A stretch of DNA of 64,000 nucleotides from Streptantibioticus rubrisoli (GCF_024436055.1 NZ_JANFNH010000002.1:124001-188000), one strand, 5' to 3'. Counted from the stretch's first letter, positions 44,710 to 54,293 are shown. Program-made: numbers and translations. Notes: generated by a model not told the origin, from the sequence alone.

Positions 44710-45548
44710 TTGACTGCTCCTAGCGACAGGCCCTGGACGAGCTTGTCCTGGGCGGCGAACCCGGCGATCAGCACGGGCAGGGAGATACAGGTGGCGGCCG
44801 CGCAGACCTTCGCCAGGAACAGGCCCTGACTGGTGACGAAGCTGGTCAGGAAGACCGGTGCGGTACCCGCCACCACCCCGGTCAGCACTCGCGCGAACAA
44901 CAGCTCGTTCCAACTGAAGATGAAGGAGATCAACGCGGTCGCGGCGATCCCGGGCATCGCCACCGGAGCGACGATCCGCAGCAGCGTGGTCGGCAGCCGG
45001 GCGCCGTCTATCGCCGACGCCTCCAGGATCTCCACCGGCACTTCGGAGAGGAACGAGCGCATCATCCACACCGCGATCGGCAGGTTCATCGAGGTGTACA
45101 GGACGACCAGCAGCCAGACGTTGTCCAGCACCGCGAGGTGCTCGGCGATCAGATAGACCGGCAGCAGTCCCGCGACCGCGGGCAACATCTTGGTGGACAG
45201 GAAGAAGAACAGCACGTCGGACCACTTGCGCACCGGCTTGATGGACAGCGCGTACGCCGCCGGTACCGCCAGCGCCAGGACCAGCAGGGTGGACATCACG
45301 CTCGCGGTCAGGGAGTTGAGCAGCGGTGGCCAGGGGCTCAGCCCGCCGCCCGCGCCGAAGAACTCGCGGTAGCCCTGCAGGGTCAGCGCGGCCCCGGGAC
45401 TCGGCGGGTTGGTCGCCGCGTCCTGCTCGCTGTGCAGTGAGGTCAACACCATCCACAGCACGGGCAGCACGAACAGCACACCCGCGGTCCAGGCCAGCAT
45501 CGTCCACACCGCGCCGCGGCGGGACGCGGTACTCGGCGAAGCACTCAT
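44706..45548 (-). CDS. Sugar/polyol ABC transporter permease, MalG type
   Basis: The product is 280 aa with six membrane helices. The EAA loop that docks the ATPase is EASAIDGARLPTTLLRIVAP. The gene overlaps both neighbours by four bases (ATGA), so it is tightly coupled to the MalF-type permease before it and the dehydrogenase after it. No cognate ATPase is encoded in the operon; a shared MsiK-type ATPase, as used by other Streptomyces sugar importers, is likely. Confidence 0.92.
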   Translation of the reverse strand: MSASPSTASRRGAVWTMLAWTAGVLFVLPVLWMVLTSLHSEQDAATNPPSPGAALTLQGYREFFGAGGGLSPWPPLLNSLTASVMSTLLVLALAVPAAYALSIKPVRKWSDVLFFFLSTKMLPAVAGLLPVYLIAEHLAVLDNVWLLVVLYTSMNLPIAVWMMRSFLSEVPVEILEASAIDGARLPTTLLRIVAPVAMPGIAATALISFIFSWNELLFARVLTGVVAGTAPVFLTSFVTSQGLFLAKVCAAATCISLPVLIAGFAAQDKLVQGLSLGAVK

Positions 45549-46513
45549 CGTGATGCCTCCTGGCTGAGCAGGGACGAGACGGTACGCAGCGCGAAGGTCG
45601 CCACGATGATCGAGCCGATGACCACCACCACGCCCTCGGCGGACGCCTGCCCGTAGTCATGGGCCTGGTAGAAGGTCTGGTAGATGCTGTACGGCAGGTT
45701 GGCGGTGCCCAGACCGCCGGAGGTGATGGTGAAGACCGCGTCGAAGTTCTGCACCACGTACACCGAACCGAGCAGCGCGGCCAGTTCCAGGTAGCGCCGT
45801 AGATGCGGAAGGGTCAGGTAACGGAATATCTGCCAGCCGCCCGCGCCGTCCACGGTGGCCGCCTCCACCGCGTCCAACTGCCTGCTCTGCAACCCGGCGA
45901 GCAGGATCAGCATCATGAACGGGGTCCACTGCCAGATCAGCGACACCTCCACCGCCAGCAGCGGGGTGTGCGAGATCCAGTCCGGCTGCGGTGCGTGGTG
46001 GCTGCCGAACAGCCGCCACACCCAGGTCAGCACCCCGTTGACGACACCGTACGAGGCGTTGTAGATCGCGTGCTTCCACAGCAGCGCGGAGGCGACGGGC
46101 ACGATCAGGAACGGTGTGATCAGCAGGGTGCGTACGACGCCCCGGCCCCGGAAGCGCCGGTCGAGCAGCAGCGCGAGCCCCAGGCCGAGCAGCAGGCTCA
46201 CCACCACGACGGTCGCGGTCAACGCGATGGTGGTGAGAACCGAGGAACGAAGCATCGGATCCTCGACCACCGTCTGGTAGTTGGTGAACCCGGTGAACCG
46301 GCGGTTCTGCGGCGCCAGGGCGTTCCACTGCATGAATGAGATCACCAGCGTTGCCACGAAGGGCAGTTGGGTCACCACGACCGTGAACACCAGCGCCGGA
46401 AGCAGCGGGGCGCGGCGCGCCCATGCCCTGGCCCGTTCTCCGGCCGACCGGGCTGTCCCGGCGCGGTCGAGGGGAGCGGTGGGGGTGAGAGGGTAGGTTG
46501 CGTTCGTACTCAT
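45545..46513 (-). CDS. Sugar/polyol ABC transporter permease, MalF type
   Basis: The product is 322 aa with six or seven membrane helices. VEAATVDGAGGWQIFRYLTL is the EAA motif. The N terminus (LLPALVFTVVVTQLPFVATL) is the first helix. It follows the binding-protein gene by 42 bp and overlaps the next permease gene by four bases. With that permease it forms the import channel for the substrate delivered by the lipoprotein. Confidence 0.92.
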   Translation of the reverse strand: MSTNATYPLTPTAPLDRAGTARSAGERARAWARRAPLLPALVFTVVVTQLPFVATLVISFMQWNALAPQNRRFTGFTNYQTVVEDPMLRSSVLTTIALTATVVVVSLLLGLGLALLLDRRFRGRGVVRTLLITPFLIVPVASALLWKHAIYNASYGVVNGVLTWVWRLFGSHHAPQPDWISHTPLLAVEVSLIWQWTPFMMLILLAGLQSRQLDAVEAATVDGAGGWQIFRYLTLPHLRRYLELAALLGSVYVVQNFDAVFTITSGGLGTANLPYSIYQTFYQAHDYGQASAEGVVVVIGSIIVATFALRTVSSLLSQEASR

Positions 46514-46555
46514 GCCTGCTGTGCGCTTTCTACGAAGCGGAATGTCGCGGCGGTG

Positions 46556-47935
46556 TCACTTGGCATAGGTCGCGGCGACCCTCGCGGCGAGTTTCTGGCT
46601 GTCCCCCAGCGCCTGTGCGACGCTGGTCTGTCCGGCGATGGCCGAACTGAGGCTCTGTGAGACCCGGGTGCCCAGTGCGGAGAACTCCGGGATGCCGACG
46701 AACTGGATCCCGGGGGCCGGTCGAGGCTGTACGCCGGGGTGTTCGGGGTCGGCGCTGTCGATCGCGGCCCTGGTGGCGTTCGCGAACGCGGCGGAGGCGC
46801 GCAGGTAGTCGGGGTCGCTGTAGGTGGACGTCCGTTTACCGGCGGGCACTCGGGACCAGCCGAGTTCCTTGCCGACCAGCCGCTCGTACTGCTTGCTGGT
46901 GGCCCAGTCGACGAACTTCCAGGCGTCGTCCTGGTGCTTGCTGGCCTTCTGCAGCGCGAACGCCCAGGTGTAGAGCCAGCCGGAGTCACGCGTCAGCTCC
47001 ACCGGCGCGGGCGCGTACCCGATCTTCCCGGCCACCGGGGAACCGGCGCCGTCCAGCGAACCGGCCGCCGCGGTGGAGTCGTACCACATGGCGACCTTGC
47101 CCTGCTGGAGGTCGTTGAGGCACTCGGTGTATCCGGACTGCGCGGCGCCCGCCTCACCGTGTGAACGCAGCAGGCCCACATAGAAGTTCGCCGCGCGGGT
47201 GAAGGCGGGGCTTTGCAACTGTGCCTTCCAGTCCTTGGTGAACCAGGTGCCGCCGAAGGTGTTCACCACCGTGGTGAACGGCGCGGCCATCTGCCCCCAA
47301 CCAGGCTGGCCGCGCAGGCAGATGCCGCGCATTCCGGGCTGGGCGCCGTCCAGCTTGGCGGCGAGGGCGGCCACCTGGGTCCAGGTGGGCCGGGCGGGCA
47401 TGGTGAGCCCCTTGGCGGCCAGCAGGTCCTTGCGGTACATCAGGAACGACGATTCGCCGTAGAACGGTTCGGCGTAGATCCGGCCGTCACCGGCGGTCAA
47501 CGAACGCCGTATCGGGGCGAGTACGTCCTGCTGGTCGTACGACGGATCCTGTGCGGCGCGCCGGTCCAGCGGGGAGAGCCAGCCGTTCCTGGCGTAGAAC
47601 GGCACCTCATAGTTGCTGATGGTGGCCACATCGTATTCCGCGGCCTGGCTGGAGAAGTCCTGGCTGATCTTGTCCCGGACATCGTCCTCGGGCAGCAGGG
47701 TGAAATTCACCTTGATACCGGTCTGTTGGGTGAAATGCTCGGCGGTCAGCTTCTGCAGATCCACCATCTGCGGATTGTTGACCATCAGCACGTTGATGGT
47801 GTGGCGGTGGGATCCGCCGCCGAGCTCGTCCCCGCCCGCGCCGGCGCAGCCGCTGAGCAGCAGCGTGGCGCAGGCACCCAGTACGCCCAGGCGGCGGGCG
47901 GGGGAGCGGGGTTTTTTCGGCATGCGGATGGTCAT
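46556..47935 (-). CDS. Solute-binding lipoprotein of the polyol/sugar ABC importer
   Basis: The product is 459 aa from ATG 47935 with an AAGGA ribosome site. A lipoprotein signal ends in the lipobox LLLSGC, making Cys30 the lipidated residue, so the protein is tethered outside the membrane. The fold is an extracellular solute-binding protein family 1 type (INVLMVNNPQMVDLQKLTAE, then AWKFVDWATSKQYERLVG). The family includes binders for sorbitol, mannitol, maltose and oligosaccharides; the adjacent polyol dehydrogenase suggests a sugar alcohol. ATG 47923 is an alternative start. Confidence 0.92.
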   Translation of the reverse strand: MTIRMPKKPRSPARRLGVLGACATLLLSGCAGAGGDELGGGSHRHTINVLMVNNPQMVDLQKLTAEHFTQQTGIKVNFTLLPEDDVRDKISQDFSSQAAEYDVATISNYEVPFYARNGWLSPLDRRAAQDPSYDQQDVLAPIRRSLTAGDGRIYAEPFYGESSFLMYRKDLLAAKGLTMPARPTWTQVAALAAKLDGAQPGMRGICLRGQPGWGQMAAPFTTVVNTFGGTWFTKDWKAQLQSPAFTRAANFYVGLLRSHGEAGAAQSGYTECLNDLQQGKVAMWYDSTAAAGSLDGAGSPVAGKIGYAPAPVELTRDSGWLYTWAFALQKASKHQDDAWKFVDWATSKQYERLVGKELGWSRVPAGKRTSTYSDPDYLRASAAFANATRAAIDSADPEHPGVQPRPAPGIQFVGIPEFSALGTRVSQSLSSAIAGQTSVAQALGDSQKLAARVAATYAK

Positions 47936-48061
47936 GGTGAAGTCCTTCGGGGAGGGAAGGGGTTGTCGGGGTCCCGCCCGACGAAGGCGGTGTGGGGCCT
48001 GGCCTCGGGCCTTGCGCGGCGGCGGCGTCAAAAGCGGGGTGCGGGGCTTGCCCTCACGAAT

Positions 48062-48823
48062 TCAAACCCTCTGCACTTGGGGGCCGAGCAGCGAGTAGCG
48101 GTGCGCTTCGGTGGCGGACAGCCCGGTGTCGGTGACGATCGTCTCGAAGTCCCTGACATCCGCGAAACGGCAGAAGCTGTTGGCCCCGAACTTGCTGTGG
48201 AAGCCCAGGAACACCCGCCTGCGCGAGGACCGCACCGCCTGCGACTTGACCGCGGCCACCGCCGGATCGGGAGTGGTCAGGCCGAACTCGCGGGAGATGC
48301 CGTTGGCGCCGAGATAGGCCAGGTCGATCACGAAGGTGGAGAGCATGTCGGTGGCCCACGAGCCGACCGAGGCCAGCGTCCTGCCGCGGACCCGGCCACC
48401 GAGCAACAGCACGGTGATGTCGTTCGACTCCGCCACGGACGCCGCGGTGGACAGCGAGGCGGTCACGATGGTGAGCTTCCGCCCGGCTGGCAGCATCGAG
48501 GTGAGCAACTGCGGGGTGTACCCCTCGTCCACGAACACCGTTTCGGCGTCGCCGAGCAGCCGTACCGCCGCCGCGGCGATACGGCGTTTGTCCGCCACGT
48601 TCTGGTTCTCGCGGCGCGCCAGACTGGTTTCGAAGCCCGCGCTTTCCACCGGATAGGCGCCGCCATGGGTCCGGCGAACCAGTCCTCTGTGTTCCAGTTC
48701 CCGCAGATCGCGGCGGACGGTCTCCGGCGCCACGCCGAATTCCGCGGCGGCGGTCGTCACCTCGACCCGCCCTTCGTGCCGGGCGAGGGCGAGGATTCGA
48801 TGTTGCCTTTCCTCGGCCGTCAT
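48062..48823 (-). CDS. DeoR/GlpR-family regulator of the polyol operon
   Basis: The product is 253 aa. The N-terminal DeoR helix-turn-helix (ERQHRILALARHEGRVEVTT, then FGVAPETVRRDLREL) is followed by the sugar-phosphate sensor domain (VFVDEGYTPQLLTSML, LGGRVRG and YLGANGIS). Such repressors usually respond to a phosphorylated sugar intermediate. It is upstream of and in the same direction as the transport and catabolic genes, with a 126-bp gap that can hold an operator, so it probably controls both itself and the operon. Confidence 0.92.
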   Translation of the reverse strand: MTAEERQHRILALARHEGRVEVTTAAAEFGVAPETVRRDLRELEHRGLVRRTHGGAYPVESAGFETSLARRENQNVADKRRIAAAAVRLLGDAETVFVDEGYTPQLLTSMLPAGRKLTIVTASLSTAASVAESNDITVLLLGGRVRGRTLASVGSWATDMLSTFVIDLAYLGANGISREFGLTTPDPAVAAVKSQAVRSSRRRVFLGFHSKFGANSFCRFADVRDFETIVTDTGLSATEAHRYSLLGPQVQRV

Positions 48824-49289
48824 GACACCACCCGCCTCCTTTCCGCGCGCCGTCCTCGGGACATTGCCTGATCGGGCATGTGCCGCCCGTTTCTGCCCGC
48901 CCGAGAGTTATACCAACGGGACACGCGCACGGTTTGGCCCGGAGCTGGGAAAGTTGTGCCCGGTTTTCTGCGCTCGTGATATCGAGTTTACGCAGGTGGA
49001 AAGTGGTGTGCCGGGGTGGAGCGAGTGGTTTTCCGCTCCCGGTGGTGTCTGTTCGGTGCCCGGTCCGTTCGGGCATGGCGTCCGTGCGGTTCGGCGGCGC
49101 CGGGTCGGTCCGGTCGCTCAGACCCTGGCGGCCGCCAGCCGACCGGGAGTACATCTGGACTCCTGGTACGCCGTCCCCTGATCCCCGTAAAACCAGGCCG
49201 GGTTGACCGGAAGCGATCGCCCGTGTTCGGCCAACTACACTGCTCGGCGGTGTTTTTAGGCCAGATCAACAGAGAACGGGGATTTACTG
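48824..49289. other. 466-bp gene-free divergent region between DeoR and NRPS genes
   Basis: No convincing coding frame is seen. It must hold the promoters for the DeoR gene (minus strand) and the NRPS gene (plus strand). An interrupted inverted repeat spans 48968-48995 (CTGCG-CTCG and CGAG-TTTA-CGCAG). TACACT at 49236-49241 could be a -10 box for the NRPS gene, but no -35 box lies at the right distance; TTGACC at 49203-49208 is 27 bp away. The lower GC of 49241-49290 fits a promoter/leader region. Confidence 0.5.
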
Positions 49290-52200
49290 TTGAGTACGCC
49301 AACTAACGGGTCGCGATTGTCCGGTGGACCGACCGCCACCGGACATCGGACCTACAGCCGGGATGTCTCACCCCTTGAGTGGACTTTCTTGGGGATCGCA
49401 CCCGACCGCGCTGTCATCAACCACCTTGTCGAAGGCGACGGCACCCTCAGGGCCGATGACCTGGCCCATGCCGTCGCCGTCGCATCTGAGGCCAACCCGG
49501 GCGCCCGGCTGGTGCTGCGGGACAAACGCTGGGTGGACAGCGGGAAGGCGCCCGAAGTCCGCGCGCTCACCGCGGAGTCGTTCGACCGCAAGCGTCTGGA
49601 CTCGCCCGCACTGCGCATCGGGCTGACCGACCCGACCTGCGAGGTGCTGCTGGTCCTCGGAGATCCGACCACCGTGGTGTTCCGCGCGGCGCACGCCGTG
49701 ATGGACGGCCGCGGCCTGCTGATGTGGGCGAGCGATGTGTTCCGCGTGCTGCGCGGTGAGCAGCCGCTGGGTGCCGACTCGCCGCTCAACAACGACGATC
49801 TGCTGCGGCGCGTCTGTACACCGGACGATCCACCGCCGCGCGCCGAGGACCCGGCGATGGAGTTCCCCTCGCCGCTCGGGCCGCGTCCCCACCCGGCCGC
49901 GGGCCCGCTGTGGCGGCGCCGGTCCGTCGACGGCACCCACCCCGCCGCCTCCGCCAAGGTGACCGCGGCGCTCGTGGCGGCGTACGGCCCGGGACGGTAC
50001 TTCGTACCGGTCGACCTGCGCCGCCACGCCCCGGACGTCCGCTCCACCGCGTCGTTGTCACACCCGCTGCACCTGTCGGTGGGCGCCGACGACGGCTGGG
50101 AGGAGGTACAGCACAAGATGCTCACCGCCATGGCCGACCGGGAGGAGCTGGCCAACCGCGCCAACCCGGGCATCATGGACCTGCCGTTGCCCGTACTCCG
50201 AGCGGGCATAGCGGAGTTGGACGACAACGCGGCCCGCACCGACACCCACACCGGCCGGGCCTACGTCTCCCATCTGGGCGCCGTCAGCCTCGATGACTTC
50301 TCCACCGACGGCTTCCACGCCACGTCCCTCTACACACTGGGCGGGGTGAACCCCGGCAGTCCGCCGGAGATCAACCTGGTGGAGATGGCGGGCCGTACGG
50401 AGATCACGGTCGCCTGGTACGACGGCCCCGAAGTCGCCGCGCGTGCCGAGGCGTTGCTGGACGTGGCACAGGAGGCACTCTCCCCCCGGGAGCGTCGTGA
50501 GTGGGTGGGCAATCGCACCGAGCGGGCGTTGCCCAGTGCGCATTCGGTGGTGCGCCTCTTCCGCCAACAGGTCGAACGCACGCCGGAGCGAATCGCGCTC
50601 AGCGGTCCGGAAGGCGAGGTCAGCTATGCGGAGTTGAGCCGCCGCGCCGACGCCGTGGCGGGTGCGTTGCGCCGTCACGGAGTGGGCCGTGGCGCGGTGG
50701 TGGGGTTGTTGGCGGGGCGGTCGGTGGCCGCGGTCGCCGCGGTGTGGGGGGTGCTGCGCGCGGGCGCCTGCTACCTGCCGTTGGACGTGCGCCATCCGGA
50801 TCTGCGGTTGTCCGAGTTGCTGACGGACGCGGGCAGCACCTTCTGCCTGGTGGAGCGGCCCTACGACGTACGTGACTGCGTCCCCGAGGGATGCCGTGCG
50901 CTGCTGTTGGACGACCTTGTCGAGGCCGAGCCCGACGGGGGCGTCGACGCGGAGATCGGTTGCGGCGATCTCGCTTACATCATTTACACCTCCGGGTCCA
51001 CCGGGCGGCCGAAAGGTGTGCAGGTCGAACATGGCAATCTGGCCAACTATGTCCACTGGGCGACCCGTGTCTTCGAGGTGGACGAGGGGATCCGGCTGCC
51101 GCTGCTGACCTCGCCGTCGTTCGATGTGTCGGGCACGTCGGTGTTCCTGCCGCTGCTCGCCGGTGGTCAGGTGATCTTGATGCGCGAGGACCCCAACCAC
51201 CTGTCCCTGCGGCGGCTGTTGGAGTTCTCCGGCGCCAACGCGCTGAACCTGACGCCTTCTCACCTGGACCTGATCGGCAGGCTCGACATCGCGCCGAAGG
51301 GCTTCCGTACGGTGATCGTGATCGGTGAGCAGCTGCGGGTCGAAGTGGCGGCGCGGGCGCAGGAGATGTTCGGGCCCGAGTGCCGGATCGTCAACGAGTA
51401 CGGCCCGACCGAGGCCACCATCGGCTGCACCGCCCACACCTTCGACCCGGTGGCGGACGGGGACGGCGCGGTGGTGCCGATCGGGGTTCCGGCGGACAAC
51501 ACCACCGTGCACCTGCTCGACGCGCAGGGGAGGTTCGTCGCACCGGGCGAGGTCGGCGAGATGTATCTGGGTGGCGCCCAGCTCGCCCGCGGCTACCTCG
51601 GCCGCCCGGACCTCAACCGCGAGCGGTTCCCGGTGCTGGCGGACGGCACCCGGGTGTATCGCACCGGTGATCTGGCCCGTGTCCTGCCGTCGGGCGCGCT
51701 GGAGTTCATCGGGCGCGTCGACGACCAGGTCAAGGTCCGCGGCCACCGCGTCGAACCCGCGGAGGTCGCTCAGGTACTGGAGGGCCATCCGGCCGTGGAC
51801 CGCGCCGTGGTGGTGGCCAAGTCCCGGCCGGGACAGTCCGGCAAGGCGCTGTACGGCTACGTACTGGCCAACAGGGAAGTCGCCGAAGAGGAGTTGGAGC
51901 AGCACCTCGCGGAGCGGTTGCCCGGCTACATGGTGCCCGCGGCGACGATGGTGCTGTCCCAGCTGCCGTACACCGTCAGCGGAAAGGTCGACGTCCGGGC
52001 CCTGCCCGACCCCCTCGGCGACCAGCCGCGTGCGCAGGCCGACCCGGCCGGGCCCGTGAACGACCCGGTACAGGACGCGGTCGCCCGGATCTGGGCGGAG
52101 ATCCTCGGGGTGCCGCCGTCCCGGCTGCACGCCCTGGCCGACTTCCACCGCCTCGGCGGTGACTCGGTCTCCCTCCTGGCCATGCTCGCCGCCCTCGGCC

Positions 52201-52325
52201 GCGAGGTGCTCACCCCGGACGCGGAGGCCGCCTTGATGGCCAGGCTCCCGGAGATCCTGCGAGAGCCCACGCTGGAGCGGGTGACCGCGCTCGTCCGCCA
52301 GGCAGGCAGCGAACTGGCCGCCTGA
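49290..52325 (+). CDS. Stand-alone NRPS module, condensation-adenylation-carrier (C-A-T)
   Basis: The product is 1011 aa from a TTG start with GGGG upstream. A condensation-like domain (about 20-410) has HAVMDG with His135 and Asp139, a one-histidine form of the HHxxxDG motif. The adenylation domain (about 415-905) has YTSGSTGRPKG, NEYGPTE, YRTGDLAR and FIGRVDDQVKVRGHR, then SGKVD with the catalytic Lys. The carrier domain has LGGDSVS with Ser959 for phosphopantetheine. My by-eye reading of the specificity pocket against GrsA is about DVTNIIEIGK, which I cannot assign. There is no thioesterase, MbtH or second module nearby, so it may make an acyl-amino acid or load a carrier for another system. 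Confidence 0.92.
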   Translation: MSTPTNGSRLSGGPTATGHRTYSRDVSPLEWTFLGIAPDRAVINHLVEGDGTLRADDLAHAVAVASEANPGARLVLRDKRWVDSGKAPEVRALTAESFDRKRLDSPALRIGLTDPTCEVLLVLGDPTTVVFRAAHAVMDGRGLLMWASDVFRVLRGEQPLGADSPLNNDDLLRRVCTPDDPPPRAEDPAMEFPSPLGPRPHPAAGPLWRRRSVDGTHPAASAKVTAALVAAYGPGRYFVPVDLRRHAPDVRSTASLSHPLHLSVGADDGWEEVQHKMLTAMADREELANRANPGIMDLPLPVLRAGIAELDDNAARTDTHTGRAYVSHLGAVSLDDFSTDGFHATSLYTLGGVNPGSPPEINLVEMAGRTEITVAWYDGPEVAARAEALLDVAQEALSPRERREWVGNRTERALPSAHSVVRLFRQQVERTPERIALSGPEGEVSYAELSRRADAVAGALRRHGVGRGAVVGLLAGRSVAAVAAVWGVLRAGACYLPLDVRHPDLRLSELLTDAGSTFCLVERPYDVRDCVPEGCRALLLDDLVEAEPDGGVDAEIGCGDLAYIIYTSGSTGRPKGVQVEHGNLANYVHWATRVFEVDEGIRLPLLTSPSFDVSGTSVFLPLLAGGQVILMREDPNHLSLRRLLEFSGANALNLTPSHLDLIGRLDIAPKGFRTVIVIGEQLRVEVAARAQEMFGPECRIVNEYGPTEATIGCTAHTFDPVADGDGAVVPIGVPADNTTVHLLDAQGRFVAPGEVGEMYLGGAQLARGYLGRPDLNRERFPVLADGTRVYRTGDLARVLPSGALEFIGRVDDQVKVRGHRVEPAEVAQVLEGHPAVDRAVVVAKSRPGQSGKALYGYVLANREVAEEELEQHLAERLPGYMVPAATMVLSQLPYTVSGKVDVRALPDPLGDQPRAQADPAGPVNDPVQDAVARIWAEILGVPPSRLHALADFHRLGGDSVSLLAMLAALGREVLTPDAEAALMARLPEILREPTLERVTALVRQAGSELAA

Positions 52326-52503
52326 CGTCTGCCCCGACCTGCGACGCTCCGGTCGCCGTCGTACGCCCTGCGCTGGGCGGCCGGTGAGGACCACACTGGA
52401 GGGGAGCAGGTCGGGCGGGCACGTCGCTCACCTGGGCCGTCGCCAGCGCGCCGGGTCCGCCTTGGTCCTTGGGACCGGATCCGGCGTGCGAGGAGGTTGG
52501 ACC

Positions 52504-53835
52504 GTGTACTTCTACGATCGGCTTGACGCGGGACGGCGACTGGCCGAGCGCCTGGCGCACCTGCGCGGAACGGATGTGGCGGTGCTCGGACTGCCCCGGG
52601 GCGGTGTGCCGGTCGCCGCCCAGGTCGCGGAGGCGCTGGGCGCACCGCTGGACGTCTGCGTGGTGCGCAAGCTGGGGGCACCGTTCCAGCCGGAGCTGGC
52701 CATGGGGGCGATCGGCGAGGGCGGTGTGCGCGTCATCAACGACGAGGTGGTCGGCCTGGAACGGATCTCCCAGGAGGAACTGGCCGAGGTCGAGGAACGC
52801 GAGCGCGCGGAGCTGGCCCGGCGCGCCGCGCGGTACCGGGGGGACCGGCCGCGGCTGGACATCACGGGGCGCACCGTGATCGTGATCGACGACGGAATCG
52901 CCACCGGCGCCACCGCCCGGGCGGCCTGCCGGATCGCCCGGGCACAGGGCGCGAAGCGGGTGATCCTCGCGGTGCCGGTGGCGCCGCCGGACCGGATCGT
53001 GCCGCTGGGACAGGACGTCGATGAACTGGTGTGCCTGGAGACGCCGCATGACTTCTTCGGCGTGGGCCAGTTCTACGCCGACTTCTCGCAGACCTCCGAC
53101 GCGGAGGTGATGGCGTGCCTGGCCCGGTCCGCGCGGCGCGGTGCCGGTTCCGCCTCCGCGCCGTCCGCTGACCCCGGTCCGTACGACTACGAGGTCGAGG
53201 TGCGGGCCGGTTCCGTAAGCCTCGAAGGGCGGCTCACCGCGCCCGAGGGGGCGGCGGGCATGGTGGTGTTCGCCCACGGCAGCGGCAGCAGTCGGCACAG
53301 CCCGCGCAACCGTCTGGTAGCGGGGGAACTGAACAGGGCCGGGCTGGCGACGCTGCTGTTCGACCTGCTGACCCGGGACGAGGAGGTGGACCGGGCCAAC
53401 GTCTTCGACACCGTGCTGCTCGCCCGACGGCTGACGGACACCACCAGGTGGCTGCGGGAGCGGCCGGAGGCACGCGGGCTGCCGGTGGGCTACTTCGGCG
53501 CCAGCACCGGGGCCGCCGCGGCGCTGTGGGCGGCGGCCGAGCCGGAGGCGCGGATCTGCGCGGTGGTCTCCCGCGGCGGGCGGCCGGACCTGGCGGGGCC
53601 CCGGCTGTCGGCGGTGACCTCGCCGACGTTGCTGATCGTCGGCGGGGCGGACCCCCAGGTGCTGGACCTCAACCGGCAGGCACAGGCCCGGATGCGCTGC
53701 GAGAGCCGTCTTGCCGTGGTGCCCGGCGCCACCCACCTGTTCGAGGAGGAAGGCACCCTGGAGCGGGCGGCGGAGCTGGCGAAGGACTGGTTCCTCGGTC
53801 ACCTCGCCTCCGCCCCAGGCGCGGCGGCCGGTTGA
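52504..53835 (+). CDS. Phosphoribosyltransferase fused to an alpha/beta hydrolase
   Basis: The product is 443 aa from GTG 52504, set by a perfect AGGAGG at 52491-52496. The N-terminal half (1-215) is a type I PRTase: LGLPRGGVPVAAQVAEAL and the PRPP loop VIVIDDGIATGATARAA. The C-terminal half (about 230-443) is a dienelactone-hydrolase-like alpha/beta hydrolase with FAHGSGSSRHSPRNR, nucleophile GASTGA, GGADPQV (Asp) and PGATHLFEEEG (His). Fusions of this type occur in actinobacteria and proteobacteria, but I know of no defined function. There is no signal peptide. It lies 179 bp after the NRPS gene in the same direction; whether its hydrolase half serves the NRPS is unknown. Confidence 0.9.
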   Translation: MYFYDRLDAGRRLAERLAHLRGTDVAVLGLPRGGVPVAAQVAEALGAPLDVCVVRKLGAPFQPELAMGAIGEGGVRVINDEVVGLERISQEELAEVEERERAELARRAARYRGDRPRLDITGRTVIVIDDGIATGATARAACRIARAQGAKRVILAVPVAPPDRIVPLGQDVDELVCLETPHDFFGVGQFYADFSQTSDAEVMACLARSARRGAGSASAPSADPGPYDYEVEVRAGSVSLEGRLTAPEGAAGMVVFAHGSGSSRHSPRNRLVAGELNRAGLATLLFDLLTRDEEVDRANVFDTVLLARRLTDTTRWLRERPEARGLPVGYFGASTGAAAALWAAAEPEARICAVVSRGGRPDLAGPRLSAVTSPTLLIVGGADPQVLDLNRQAQARMRCESRLAVVPGATHLFEEEGTLERAAELAKDWFLGHLASAPGAAAG

Positions 53836-53847
53836 CCGGCGCCGCGG

Positions 53848-54183
53848 TCAGTGGCCGCGCGGCGCGTACATGATCACGGCGACGCCGAGCAGGCAGACGC
53901 ATGCCCCGATGATGTCCGCCCGGTCCGGCCGGTAGCCGTCCAGGATCACGCCCCACGCCAGCGACCCGGCGACGAACACCCCGCCGTAGGCCGCCAGGAT
54001 CCGCCCGAACGCCGCGTCCGGCTGGAACGTCGCCACGAAGCCGTAGATCCCCAGCGCCAGCACACCGGCACCCACCCAAGCCCAGCCCCGGTGCTCCCGC
54101 ACCCCCTGCCACACCAGCCAGGCGCCGCCGATCTCGAAGAGGGCGGCCAGGACGAACAACACGACTGAGCGAAGGACGAGCAT
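53848..54183 (-). CDS. YnfA/UPF0060-family small membrane protein
   Basis: The product is 111 aa with four membrane helices. [20 protein letters not shown], then [14 protein letters not shown] and [15 protein letters not shown] are diagnostic of YnfA, and [20 protein letters not shown] closes the protein. It is related to small multidrug-resistance transporters and probably dimeric in the cytoplasmic membrane; substrate is uncertain. It converges with the PRTase-hydrolase gene, 12 bp away. Confidence 0.93.
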   Translation of the reverse strand: MLVLRSVVLFVLAALFEIGGAWLVWQGVREHRGWAWVGAGVLALGIYGFVATFQPDAAFGRILAAYGGVFVAGSLAWGVILDGYRPDRADIIGACVCLLGVAVIMYAPRGH

Positions 54184-54293
54184 CCCGCGAGACTAACCCG
54201 AAAGATTTCTGCCGCGCGGTGTCGATTCCGCCGTCGGTCGTTCGACGCACTGATGGAGGCCGGATGTACCGGCCGGGCAAGGAGACGAAGACG

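Noticed and set aside
49201-49241. TTGACC (49203) with TACACT (49236) as the NRPS promoter
   Set aside because: The spacer is 27 bp, far too long for one sigma-factor footprint.
50058-52394. 778-codon open frame antisense to the NRPS gene
   Set aside because: The NRPS frame has complete A- and T-domain motifs; the opposite strand has none.
52326-52503. NRPS and PRTase-hydrolase as one operon
   Set aside because: A 178-bp gap and a separate strong ribosome site do not prove linkage; same direction only, so left as a possibility.
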